From positions 1 to 27,578 of the IMG/VR virus record IMGVR_UViG_3300025168_000513: DNA of 27,578 nucleotides. One strand, given 5' to 3'. Source of the stretch: a virus. A model generated the notes under the pieces. That model saw only the letters and a list, made by a program, of their open reading frames with translations. It did not search any database and had not been told where the DNA came from. Positions 1 through 6,421 of the stretch are shown here, in pieces (the stretch's first letter is position 1; every line of letters starts with the position of its first letter). The translations under genes and the position numbers were made by a program.

Positions 1-19
1 CATAATAGGAGAAAATAAT

Positions 20-307
20 ATGGCAACAACATACGAATGGTCTTTCCCAAATTTTGAGACAGACGCAGATAACAAAGTTTCTGTTATCCATTGGAGATAT
101 ACAGCAGTTGATGGAGATAACTCTGCAACTATGTATGGTTCAAATAGTCAATCAGAATTAGACTTTGACACAATGAGTAAAGAAGATGCTATAGCTTGTG
201 TATTAGAGCATTCAGATACTACTGAAGATGATATGAAAGCTAATCTTGATGCACAAATCGCATCACAAAAAGCACCTGAACTAACATCAAAAACGAAAGA
301 GTGGTAA
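20..307 (+). CDS. DUF7936-like small phage protein
   Basis: A 95-residue acidic protein. An aromatic N-terminal strand (TYEWSFPNF) leads into 'VIHWRYTAVDGDNSATMYGS', and the C-terminus has 'ANLDAQIASQKAPE'. This layout matches what I recall of the DUF7936 family of marine phages, whose function is unknown and which usually sits near tail or lysis genes. An AGGAGA ribosome site at 7-12 fixes the ATG. It is the first gene of the rightward lysis block, 3 nt before the next gene. The family label is from memory; the gene itself is secure. Confidence 0.8.
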   Translation: MATTYEWSFPNFETDADNKVSVIHWRYTAVDGDNSATMYGSNSQSELDFDTMSKEDAIACVLEHSDTTEDDMKANLDAQIASQKAPELTSKTKEW

Positions 308-310
308 TAC

Positions 311-520
311 ATGAACTTTAAATTTGACGACAAAGATTACGATAGCGAAAAGTTATCAGATAACGGAAAACTGTATTTAGCAAAGCTACAACAATGCCAA
401 GCTAAACAGCAGCAGTTAAATTTAGATATAGCTGATGTAAATATTTTACATACTCATTATGCTAATCTTTTAAAAGCTGATCTTCCTAAAGAAGAAGAAG
501 TTAAAGAAGAAGATAAATAA
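311..520 (+). CDS. DUF6447-like small coiled-coil protein
   Basis: A 69-residue protein. It starts 'NFKFDDKDYDSEKLSDNGK', followed by a Gln/Leu-rich helix and an acidic tail of Glu and Lys. The 'FDDKxYDxExLSD' opening and the helix after it resemble DUF6447, a family of unknown function often found beside the DUF7936-like gene in phages. The stop overlaps the next start (TAATG), so translation is probably coupled. No catalytic motif or membrane segment is visible. Confidence 0.75.
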   Translation: MNFKFDDKDYDSEKLSDNGKLYLAKLQQCQAKQQQLNLDIADVNILHTHYANLLKADLPKEEEVKEEDK

Positions 521-759
521 TGAAAAGAAGAAAACTTACACCTAAAGCTGTTGTTGATCAAGCAACTGGTGTAAGACTTTCTTCTCATGAAAAACTTTGT
601 GCTGAAAGAATGAAGCAATTGCATGAAGCTATTAAAGAATTAAAAACAGAAGTTAAGTCACTTAGAACAGATGTAGCAAAAGGCAAAGGTGCTGTAGCTG
701 TCCTTGTTTTTTTAGGTACATTAGTTGCAAGTATTTTAGGCTACATACAATTAAAATGA
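520..759 (+). CDS. small tail-anchored membrane protein (XhlA-like layout)
   Basis: A 79-residue protein. A basic N-terminus (KRRKLTPK) is followed by a coiled-coil helix ('LHEAIKELKTEVKSLRTDV', about residues 34-52) and one C-terminal hydrophobic span ('GAVAVLVFLGTLVASILGYI', about 57-77). This is the layout of hemolysin XhlA-type proteins that help phage lysis. The gene at 2499-2741 has the same plan and a similar junction before the membrane span. TAATG and ATGA overlaps tie it to both neighbours. A role in lysis is inferred from layout and place only. Confidence 0.7.
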   Translation: MKRRKLTPKAVVDQATGVRLSSHEKLCAERMKQLHEAIKELKTEVKSLRTDVAKGKGAVAVLVFLGTLVASILGYIQLK

Positions 760-968
760 AATTTGTATTAGCTTATACTATCTGTTCAGCAATAACAGGT
801 ATGTGTAATACACCAGCAGTACATCATACTACATTTAATACTTGGTCTGATTGTACTAAGCATGGTGCAATGGTAACTATAGGAGTTACAAATCAATATT
901 TAGAAAATTTTAATGACAAAAAATTATATGTTTCTTACTTTTGTACTGAAAAAGGAAAAGAAATATAA
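756..968 (+). CDS. small Cys-containing protein, possibly exported
   Basis: A 70-residue protein of unknown family. The N-terminus 'MKFVLAYTICSAITGMCN' is weakly hydrophobic and may be a signal or anchor. Four cysteines (residues 10, 17, 33 and 63) could form disulfides outside the cytoplasm. The start overlaps the previous stop as ATGA and the stop overlaps the next start as TAATG, so it is translated as part of the lysis operon. Export is a guess from composition; no lipobox of the classic LxxC kind is clear. Confidence 0.65.
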   Translation: MKFVLAYTICSAITGMCNTPAVHHTTFNTWSDCTKHGAMVTIGVTNQYLENFNDKKLYVSYFCTEKGKEI

Positions 969-1732
969 TGTTTAAAGGTCATAGAATAATAGTAATTGGA
1001 GATGCTCATGATTGTCCACATATAAAACAAGATAGATTTAAATGGATAGGGGAATATATTAAATCTGTTAAACCAGATTATATAATACAAATTGGTGATT
1101 GGGGTTCTTTTGATAGTTTAAGTTTTTTTCAAAAAAATTCTACTCAATCAGGTAAACTTAAAGATGATTATATGATGGACATAGAATCAATGCGTAACTC
1201 AATAGATTTATTAGACAAACATATAGATAACGATTTAATACCAAGACACGTTACTTTTGGTAATCATGAACAAAGAGTTTATAGATTTGAAGAAAATGTT
1301 CCAGAAATAGCAGGAATGATGAAAAAAGAATTACATGATTCTTTTGACAAACGTAAATGGGGAAGATCTCCTTATGGTGCATTTAAAAATATAGGTGGTG
1401 TATCATTTACACATTGTCCATTAAATATAATGGGTAAAGAATATGGTGGTAAAAACTGTGAAGTACAAGTAGCTAATGATGCTACAAATGACATTGTATT
1501 TGGACATACACATAAATTTAGAGATTGGAAAGCTCCTAAAATAGGAGATAAAAATTATGTAAGAATAGTAAACGTAGGATGTGCGTTGCCACATAACCAT
1601 GTAGAAGACTATGCTAAAATGAATTTAACTGGATGGTCTTGGGGTATAGTTGAACTTGGTATTTGGGATAACCATATACAAGAAAGTCAATTTATATCTA
1701 TGGATCGATTGGAAAAAACATATGATAACTAA
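968..1732 (+). CDS. calcineurin-like metallophosphoesterase
   Basis: A 254-residue protein with the full set of metallophosphoesterase motifs: 'GDAHDC' (D12, H14), 'GDWGS' (D44), 'GNHE' (99-101), a His in 'FTHCPL', and 'GHTH' near residue 180. These residues bind two metal ions and hydrolyse phosphomonoesters or diesters. The natural substrate cannot be read from sequence; nucleic acid ends, cyclic nucleotides or a phosphoprotein are all possible. It lies directly before the endolysin, whose start overlaps its last 11 nt. Location in the late lysis block, not among the DNA genes, is notable. Family assignment is secure. Confidence 0.9.
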   Translation: MFKGHRIIVIGDAHDCPHIKQDRFKWIGEYIKSVKPDYIIQIGDWGSFDSLSFFQKNSTQSGKLKDDYMMDIESMRNSIDLLDKHIDNDLIPRHVTFGNHEQRVYRFEENVPEIAGMMKKELHDSFDKRKWGRSPYGAFKNIGGVSFTHCPLNIMGKEYGGKNCEVQVANDATNDIVFGHTHKFRDWKAPKIGDKNYVRIVNVGCALPHNHVEDYAKMNLTGWSWGIVELGIWDNHIQESQFISMDRLEKTYDN

Positions 1733-2123
1733 TGGAAAAAATTTTGCTAAATATAATAATTTTAGCAGCAATGAATTTAAATGTAAATGTTGCCAACAAT
1801 TAAAAATTTCTGAAATTGTTTTAGATTTTTGTCAGGCTTGGCGTACACATCTTCAAGAAGGTGTTACAATTACTTCAGCATATAGATGTTCAGAACATAA
1901 TAGTAAAGTAAGTTCAACAGGTGATAGTGGTCCACATACTACAGGGTTTGCTGTAGACATTGGAACATCACCACAAAAACAATATGAGTTGTTAGACTTT
2001 GCTTTGCATTGGGATCCAAAACCTACAGGTATTGGAATAGCTAAAACTTTTACTCATCTTGATTGGTTGACTGTAGATGTTAATCAAAAATATGTAGTAA
2101 GACCTAACGTATGGAAATATTAA
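1722..2123 (+). CDS. M15 family peptidase, endolysin
   Basis: A 133-residue protein with the M15 (peptidase M15_3, VanY/L-Ala-D-Glu type) signature: 'SAYRC' (52-56), 'PHTTGFAVDI' with zinc ligands H72 and D79, and 'THLDW' with H112. Such enzymes cut peptide cross-links of the cell wall, so it is the likely endolysin. I chose the ATG at 1722 (MITNGKNF) and not the upstream in-frame ATG at 1650, because that one lies deep in the phosphoesterase gene and adds no domain. A four-Cys cluster near residues 21-37 (CKCC) is typical of phage M15_3 proteins. The holin-like gene follows 1 nt later. Confidence 0.9.
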   Translation: MITNGKNFAKYNNFSSNEFKCKCCQQLKISEIVLDFCQAWRTHLQEGVTITSAYRCSEHNSKVSSTGDSGPHTTGFAVDIGTSPQKQYELLDFALHWDPKPTGIGIAKTFTHLDWLTVDVNQKYVVRPNVWKY

Positions 2124-2124
2124 T

Positions 2125-2502
2125 ATGTGGTTGAGTGCAATAAAACTTGCAATGTCTGCAGGTTCTCATGTATATAAAAAACGACAGCAAACAAAAATGT
2201 TAATGGCTGATGCACAAATGCGTCATGCTGAAAAGATGAGCAATGGTGAACTTGAATATAAAGCGAAAATTATTGAGAGCAATGATAATGGTTGGAAAGA
2301 CGAATTTGTACTTATCCTTGTATCTATGCCTATTCTTTTATTGGGTTGGTCTGTTTTTTCTGACGATCCAGAAATACGTAATAAATTAGATTTATTTTTT
2401 GAATATTTTAAAAACCTACCTTATTGGTATCAAGCAATTTTCATAGGGGTAGTATCAGCAATTTATGGATTAAAAGGTGCTGATATTATGAAACGTAAAT
2501 GA
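2125..2502 (+). CDS. putative holin, two membrane segments
   Basis: A 125-residue protein. A basic, Met/Ala-rich N-terminal helix is followed by 'GWKDEF' and a hydrophobic span 'VLILVSMPILLLGWSVF' (about 63-79). A charged loop and a second span 'YQAIFIGVVSAIYGLKG' (about 102-118) come next, then a basic end. This order matches phage proteins commonly annotated as 3TM-type holins in marine podoviruses. It directly follows the endolysin, the usual holin place. It would form the membrane lesion that lets the M15 enzyme reach the wall. Function is inferred from layout and place. Confidence 0.7.
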   Translation: MWLSAIKLAMSAGSHVYKKRQQTKMLMADAQMRHAEKMSNGELEYKAKIIESNDNGWKDEFVLILVSMPILLLGWSVFSDDPEIRNKLDLFFEYFKNLPYWYQAIFIGVVSAIYGLKGADIMKRK

Positions 2503-2741
2503 AGAAAAAAGTTACCAAAAAAAAAAATACTCCTGCTATAATTGATGTATTAGTACAAGCTGTAAACGATATGAGTTCTAAACTACATAGAGTTCACAAA
2601 GATGTAGCTAATAATTCAAAAGATATAAATGAACTTAAGCAGCAAGTTAGTTTTAGTAAAGGTGCAGTTAAAGTTTTACTTTGGTTAGCAGGTGCGTTTA
2701 CAACTATTATAGCTGTATTCCAATGGTTAGGTATGCAATGA
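2499..2741 (+). CDS. small tail-anchored membrane protein, paralogue-like to 520-759
   Basis: An 80-residue protein. It has a lysine-rich N-terminus, a polar helix with 'NDMSSKLHRVHKDVANNSK', then 'SKGAVKVLLWLAGAFTTIIA' as one C-terminal membrane span. The junction 'KGAV.VL' also occurs at the same place in the 520-759 product ('KGAVAVLVFLG'), pointing to a duplication or a shared family. The start overlaps the holin stop (ATGA) and the stop overlaps the next start (ATGA). Likely an accessory lysis protein of XhlA-like layout; this is inference. Confidence 0.7.
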   Translation: MKKKVTKKKNTPAIIDVLVQAVNDMSSKLHRVHKDVANNSKDINELKQQVSFSKGAVKVLLWLAGAFTTIIAVFQWLGMQ

Positions 2742-2920
2742 CAAGAAAAACTAACACAGCTTTAATTGCATTGCTTGGTACAATCCTAATGGGTTTAGCT
2801 ACCTGGACTTTGGTCACACTTATAGAACTTCAATTAACAGTAACCATGATCCAATCTGACTTGATGTCTATTGATAAACAATTCGGTAGAGTTTATAATT
2901 TTATAGATTCAGTTAGATAA
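2738..2920 (+). CDS. small single-span membrane protein
   Basis: A 60-residue protein starting MTRKTNTALIALLG. I chose the ATG at 2738, which overlaps the preceding TGA as ATGA, over the longer reading from 2681 that lies inside the previous gene. One hydrophobic stretch ('ALIALLGTILMGLATWTLVT', residues 8-27) follows a basic N-terminus, then a soluble C-terminal helix. The layout fits a spanin-like inner-membrane component or a pinholin-like protein, but no lipoprotein partner is seen. It is the fourth membrane protein in this lysis block. Confidence 0.65.
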   Translation: MTRKTNTALIALLGTILMGLATWTLVTLIELQLTVTMIQSDLMSIDKQFGRVYNFIDSVR

Positions 2921-2925
2921 AAATA

Positions 2926-3141
2926 ATGTGGTGTATTATTTGGAAACAAAATAATCTTTATAAAATGTTTACAAATGTAATATTTGAATCTGAAACAAAA
3001 GCTATTGAATTTAGAGATAAACAGAAGTCTATGCGAAAAGCTCATGATTGTAGAGCTGTGCCTTATAATTACAATTACTTCTATGGAATGAGTAATTTAG
3101 ACCATTTAAATAGCTCTGAGAAGCTCTTAGATAGGCATTGA
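2926..3141 (+). CDS. hypothetical small protein
   Basis: A 71-residue protein of unknown function, last of the rightward lysis genes. It contains 'FESETKAIEFRDKQKSMRKAHDC', a pattern seen in small uncharacterised phage proteins. No good ribosome site precedes either the ATG at 2926 or the next in-frame ATG at 2965. The first is preferred for length and its 5-nt gap to the previous gene. It ends 53 nt before the convergent leftward gene. Confidence 0.6.
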   Translation: MWCIIWKQNNLYKMFTNVIFESETKAIEFRDKQKSMRKAHDCRAVPYNYNYFYGMSNLDHLNSSEKLLDRH

Positions 3142-3194
3142 AGACTAATTCGGTATCATTGGGTACAATAATAAAGATATTTATATACGTAGAT

Positions 3195-3467
3195 CTATGA
3201 AAGCTTATGACCTGTTTCTGTAAAATGTTCAGATTCTAGCTCAGCTAAAGCTCCTTGCAACAAATCTATAGCAAATTTCTTATTATTATAGCTTGATGCT
3301 ATTTGCATTACATTAGATACCAAAGCAACTTGAGCTGCATCTACACTTTTACCTTTAAGTAAGTCTATTGTTAATGTGTCGGCTATATTATCAAAAACAT
3401 TTATAACTTCATCATTAGAAATTTGACGTTTTTTAAATATATCTTTTAAGCATATTATTGTTTTCAT
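3195..3467 (-). CDS. hypothetical helical protein
   Basis: A 90-residue protein read from the ATG at 3467; a GTG at 3473 would add two residues. It is all-helical by appearance, with 'GKSVDAAQVALVSNVMQIASSYNN' and an acidic C-terminal part. No family is recognised. It is the last gene of the leftward region and is separated from SSB by about 330 nt of hairpin-rich non-coding DNA. A leftward terminator-like hairpin ends only about 43 nt upstream of its start, so its expression may depend on read-through or on its own promoter. Confidence 0.65.
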   Translation of the reverse strand: MKTIICLKDIFKKRQISNDEVINVFDNIADTLTIDLLKGKSVDAAQVALVSNVMQIASSYNNKKFAIDLLQGALAELESEHFTETGHKLS

Positions 3468-3509
3468 ATGCACAGGTTATTATGAAATTCGGAAGCTCAC
3501 ACCTCACAT

Positions 3510-3591
3510 AAAAAAAAGTAAGCAACTCAGACAGGATAAACCATTGGTGGTATTTATCATTACACCATACTGGACTGCGTGGTTGCTTACT
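3510..3591 (-). terminator. leftward terminator-like long hairpin
   Basis: On the minus strand AGTAAGCAAC (3591-3582) pairs perfectly with GTTGCTTACT (3526-3517), followed by U8 (3517-3510). The 55-nt interior folds further: ATAAA-CCA with TGG-TTTAT around a CCAA loop (3536-3557, one 2-nt bulge), and short CAG/CTG pairs. The whole is one long imperfect hairpin with a U-tract, as in a Rho-independent terminator, though the arm is unusually long. It lies between SSB and the last leftward gene. Confidence 0.6.
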
Positions 3592-3796
3592 CACATAATT
3601 TTTAATTAAGCAGCAGGACTTTAGCTGTATAGAAGACTAGCATTCTATATCAGCAGGTTCTAGCTTACCTATTTGTTATCACAAATTCTATACTGTAGGC
3701 GCAATCAATTCAAAGTATTCATACGCCTACAGTTAACAACAGATGTAGTTACATACTACGTGTTAATTATTTTAAGGTAAATTAACTTAACCTTAT
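3510..3796 (-). ncRNA. candidate structured RNA, string of hairpins after SSB
   Basis: This 290-nt gap holds no convincing gene but many inverted repeats in a row. They are TAAGGT/ACCTTA (3774-3779 with 3791-3796), GTAGT/ACTAC (3745-3749 with 3755-3759), a perfect 10-bp stem 3692-3701 with 3724-3733, and ATTTGT/ACAAAT with a 4-nt loop (3671-3686). An 11-bp stem follows, 3624-3634 with 3643-3654 (one bulged base), and then a perfect 10-bp stem 3517-3526 with 3582-3591. The last is followed, on the minus strand, by eight U. The order and the U-run suggest a leftward RNA whose 3' end is the terminator. No known RNA family was recognised. Confidence 0.5.
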
Positions 3797-4197
3797 TAAA
3801 ACTGGTCATCAAAATCATCTGATGGTTTAGACTGTTGAGCAGTCTTTGTACCAGATGGTTTGTCGCCAACCATTCTAATGCTTCCTGTAAATCGAGGTAT
3901 AACAACCTCAGTTACAATTCTGTTTTGATCGTTAGAATCTTTAAATTGTCTAGTTTCTATTTCACCTTCAACAAACAATTGAGTTCCACTCTTAGCATAC
4001 TTTTGCATAGTATCTGCAAGTCTTGGATCCCATACTACAATTTTATGCCATGTAGTTTTTTCTTGCCATTCATTATCTTTAGTCTTGTACTTTTTATTAG
4101 TAGCTAAAGATAGGTTAGCAAAAGATTCACCTTTTTTAGTTTGTTTTATTTCTGGGTCTGCTCCCAGTCTTCCTATCAGCATCACTTTGTTTAGCAT
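3796..4197 (-). CDS. ssb: single-stranded DNA-binding protein
   Basis: A 133-residue SSB. The OB fold opens with 'MLNKVMLIGRLGADPEIK', continues with 'TTWHKIVVWDPRLADTMQKY' and 'GTQLFVEGEIETRQFKD', and ends in a short Ser/Lys linker and the acidic tip 'SDDFDDQF'. The terminal Phe and acids are the standard docking tail for replication and repair proteins. It coats single-stranded DNA during phage replication and recombination. AAAGGAG lies 8 nt before the ATG. Its first 62 nt overlap the end of the annealing-protein gene in another frame, so the two are co-expressed with the exonuclease as a recombination set. Confidence 0.95.
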   Translation of the reverse strand: MLNKVMLIGRLGADPEIKQTKKGESFANLSLATNKKYKTKDNEWQEKTTWHKIVVWDPRLADTMQKYAKSGTQLFVEGEIETRQFKDSNDQNRIVTEVVIPRFTGSIRMVGDKPSGTKTAQQSKPSDDFDDQF

Positions 4198-4693
4198 TAT
4201 TTAACTCCTTTGTGTTAATTACTGTTATGTTATTTGGTTTAGCATCAAACTTAGCTTTCATTTCTTGTACATATTTGTTGTTATCAAACAAACCAAGAAA
4301 CACATCAGCACTGATACCTAGATGACTAAAACCTTTGGTCATAGCATCTGTCATTGCTTTTTTTGGTGCTTCATCATCTAGTCCACCATTCTTTTTGTAC
4401 AATGCTTGTACTGATGATACTGGACCAAATTGATTCCATTCTAAGCTAGGTTCTTTTCTGTATCTTATTGATACTTCTGCAAATACATTTTTATCTGTAT
4501 AAGTATAATCAACATTATAAGCCCAACCTAAACCTACTGGACCAAACATACCAGTCATAACTTGTATCTGATACATTGGATCTATAGTTGTAAGTTCTTT
4601 ACCACCAAACTTTGTAAATGCTTTTGTATATTTTGGATTAGTATTTTTTACTTGATCCCATATCCAAAAGTTTTCTTCTTTTCCTGTTCTCAT
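4136..4693 (-). CDS. putative single-strand annealing protein (Rad52/Sak-like)
   Basis: A 185-residue protein. An N-terminal half carries 'WIWDQV', 'GFGLGWAYN'-type aromatic strands (here 'GPVGLGWAYNVDY', 52-64) and 'VSIRYR'. The helix 'DDEAPKKAMTDAMTKGFSHLGISADVFLG' follows at 106-134. That last pattern (A-KKA-TDA--K----LG) is characteristic of Rad52, DUF1071 and Erf-type annealing proteins. It would anneal strands exposed by the neighbouring YqaJ exonuclease, with SSB as partner. The exact superfamily cannot be settled by eye. AAAGG precedes the ATG and TAATG couples it to the winged-helix gene. Confidence 0.75.
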   Translation of the reverse strand: MRTGKEENFWIWDQVKNTNPKYTKAFTKFGGKELTTIDPMYQIQVMTGMFGPVGLGWAYNVDYTYTDKNVFAEVSIRYRKEPSLEWNQFGPVSSVQALYKKNGGLDDEAPKKAMTDAMTKGFSHLGISADVFLGLFDNNKYVQEMKAKFDAKPNNITVINTKELNNAKQSDADRKTGSRPRNKTN

Positions 4694-5025
4694 TATATAC
4701 CTTTCTCTGTGTATTGATTATTAATATGAGTTTTACTAACTACATAAACATATGCAGAACGCTTACTAGCATTCTTACGTTTATCTTTTCTTTCTATCTT
4801 ATCTTGTTTATATAGTTCAGTTACTCTTGGTCTTACAGTAAATGAAGATAACCCTAATAGGTCAGCTACTTCATCTGCTGTTGCTCCAAAGTTACCTTTG
4901 TTTGCAATAACTTGAAACACTTTAGATCTTATAGTATCAGCACCTTCTTTTAATAACTCGGCAGCTTCAACTGATGTATCAACTTTTTGACTGCCTGGTG
5001 AGTAAGGGTACGATTTCTCTACCAT
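4693..5025 (-). CDS. winged-helix DNA-binding protein
   Basis: A 110-residue protein. Residues about 33-85 form a winged helix: 'RSKVFQVIANKG' then 'ATADEVADLLGLSSFTVRPRVTELYKQDKI' and a basic wing 'RKDKRKNASKRSAYVYVV'. The recognition helix is 'SSFTVRPRVTEL'. It overlaps the exonuclease C-terminus by 47 nt and is coupled to the annealing gene. It may regulate the recombination genes or act as an accessory DNA-binding factor; neither can be told from sequence. AAAGGAG lies about 8 nt before the ATG. Confidence 0.8.
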   Translation of the reverse strand: MVEKSYPYSPGSQKVDTSVEAAELLKEGADTIRSKVFQVIANKGNFGATADEVADLLGLSSFTVRPRVTELYKQDKIERKDKRKNASKRSAYVYVVSKTHINNQYTEKGI

Positions 5026-5602
5026 TGTTATGCTCCTTTATCTGTTCGTTAAAATTATTAAAATCAACAAAATCTGGTGGGGGTGTTTTTGTTTGTACTA
5101 AATGCCAAAACAAAATTAATGCTGATTCTAATTGTTTTTGAAATTCTTTATCTGGAAGTACTTCAGCTAATCCCCATTTCATATTACCAAAGAACATAGA
5201 TAAATACATTTTATCTGCACCATATATCATTAGATAATGTTGTATCTGTGCTTTGTATTTTTCTGCTGTTTTGATTTCATTAGTAAAAGCGTTGGTATGC
5301 TTACATTCTAGCAATGCCTTTTTTTCTTTGAGGACACCATCTATATTGCAATACATAAATGGATATTTTTTAGATTTAATAAATACTTGTTCACCTACAA
5401 CTTTAATACCTGTTTGTTTTTCAAACCAGCGAATATTAAAATCTTCGGTATGCACTCCCATTTGTACTGGTAAAACATTAGAGAGATCATCTGATTCTTT
5501 CTCTCCAATCTTTTCTAAATACAAATCGTGCCAATCACCATTGTATAACCTGGTGGCATCTGATCCTCCAATGCCTGTCTTACGATCAAAGTCTTTGTTC
5601 AT
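4979..5602 (-). CDS. YqaJ-type recombination exonuclease
   Basis: A 207-residue protein of the PD-(D/E)XK fold, lambda-exonuclease/YqaJ branch. Visible motifs are 'GIGGSDATRL' (10-19), the early acid in 'MGVHTE' (E53), 'CNIDGV' (D88), 'LLECK' (E99, K101) and 'AQIQHYLMIYG' (119-128), which supplies the Q--YL motif. Such enzymes degrade one strand from duplex ends to leave single strands for annealing. With the annealing protein and SSB downstream in the same operon it forms a Red-like set. Length is normal for the family. AAAGGACTAA precedes the ATG. Confidence 0.92.
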   Translation of the reverse strand: MNKDFDRKTGIGGSDATRLYNGDWHDLYLEKIGEKESDDLSNVLPVQMGVHTEDFNIRWFEKQTGIKVVGEQVFIKSKKYPFMYCNIDGVLKEKKALLECKHTNAFTNEIKTAEKYKAQIQHYLMIYGADKMYLSMFFGNMKWGLAEVLPDKEFQKQLESALILFWHLVQTKTPPPDFVDFNNFNEQIKEHNNGREIVPLLTRQSKS

Positions 5603-5617
5603 TTAGTCCTTTCTGTT

Positions 5618-5842
5618 TTATTCTTTAGGGAAGTTCATTCTGTTATCTGGAGATTCTACATTTTTATGATTTTTTTTTTCTATGTCTTGAATCATATTAT
5701 ATATTTCAGTATAGATCCATCTAAGTTCTTGTATTCCTAACAAACCTGCAACTGTTTTAATAGTTTGCATTCTTTTTTGTTGTAAAGCTCTATCTTTATT
5801 TTGTGATTGTATTTCTTGTATTGTTTCATCTTGTTCTGGCAT
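5618..5842 (-). CDS. hypothetical helical protein
   Basis: A 74-residue protein of unknown family. It is Gln/Lys-rich and looks helical throughout, with 'VAGLLGIQELRWIYTEIYNMIQDIEKK' as the central part. The ATG follows GGAATAAATA, and the start touches the stop of the upstream gene, so the two are coupled. It sits just upstream of the exonuclease, which suggests co-expression with the recombination set, but nothing in it shows a function. Confidence 0.7.
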   Translation of the reverse strand: MPEQDETIQEIQSQNKDRALQQKRMQTIKTVAGLLGIQELRWIYTEIYNMIQDIEKKNHKNVESPDNRMNFPKE

Positions 5843-6135
5843 TATTTATTCCTGTATATATTTCGGAAGTTTAAACCTACACGAGTTGCACCTTTACGTT
5901 TTATATCTTCCCATTTTTTTTGTTCTTGTTTATTGTGTTTTCTTCTTAAACTATCTAATTGTTTTAATATTTTTTGATTTATTTTACCTGCAAATAATTT
6001 GGTAGCAAAGTCTGTATATACTTTATCATTATATTCAATATTTTTATAAAATTTTAACAATGACATCCACCATGCTTGTTGTCTTACATGATAAGGTGTA
6101 TAATCTATATTAACTTTGCGTTTCTGTTTTATCAT
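5842..6135 (-). CDS. hypothetical basic protein
   Basis: A 97-residue lysine-rich protein. It has 'DYTPYHVRQQAWWMSLLKFYKN' near the N-terminus and 'QKILKQLDSLRRKHNKQEQKKWEDIKRKG' in the middle. The high net positive charge fits nucleic acid contact, but no fold is recognised. Its start lies 26 nt inside the upstream MazG-like gene and no good ribosome site is seen, so translation probably depends on coupling. Confidence 0.65.
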   Translation of the reverse strand: MIKQKRKVNIDYTPYHVRQQAWWMSLLKFYKNIEYNDKVYTDFATKLFAGKINQKILKQLDSLRRKHNKQEQKKWEDIKRKGATRVGLNFRNIYRNK

Positions 6136-6421
6136 TAGTAGATGTTTTTTCTTGTAAACTTTTTAGAGCTGCTTTAACTTTATCTGAATCATTATCAAAC
6201 TGTTGAAAAATTGATTTCATTTTAGTTAAATAGTGAACAGCATCTAATAGTTCTTCAATTAATTCATCTGCCCATTCGGACATAGGTCTTTTGTTATCTG
6301 ACATAGTTTTACCAAACTTTTCCATGCCTTGCATATGTCTATCAATTGTTTTTTTAATTACGTCATTGACGATAGAATCGTCTGTTATATCACCAGGATT
6401 AAAATCTGGATTAACTGCCAT
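6110..6421 (-). CDS. MazG-like / all-alpha NTP pyrophosphohydrolase-like protein
   Basis: A 103-residue helical protein. The stretch 'RHMQGMEKFGKTMSDN' followed by 'WADELIEELLDAVHYLTKM' (50-68) is the pattern found in small phage MazG-related and dNTP-diphosphohydrolase-associated proteins. The acids in 'ELIEELLD' match the second metal-binding motif. A clear first EExxE motif is missing, so activity is uncertain. If active it would hydrolyse nucleotide triphosphates, for pool control or to blunt host alarmone signalling. GAGGTAAAAC precedes the ATG. The C-terminal tail is Ser/Thr-rich and disordered. Confidence 0.55.
   Translation of the reverse strand: MAVNPDFNPGDITDDSIVNDVIKKTIDRHMQGMEKFGKTMSDNKRPMSEWADELIEELLDAVHYLTKMKSIFQQFDNDSDKVKAALKSLQEKTSTNDKTETQS

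Noticed and set aside
1650-1721. Longer start for the M15 endolysin
   Set aside because: The extra residues are a frame shadow of the phosphoesterase gene; the ATG at 1722 is better placed.
3433-3594. 53-codon leftward frame with GTG start (VSKQPRSPVW...)
   Set aside because: It looks partly protein-like but spans the terminator hairpin and U-run, lacks a ribosome site and overlaps the better gene starting at 3467. Not excluded fully.
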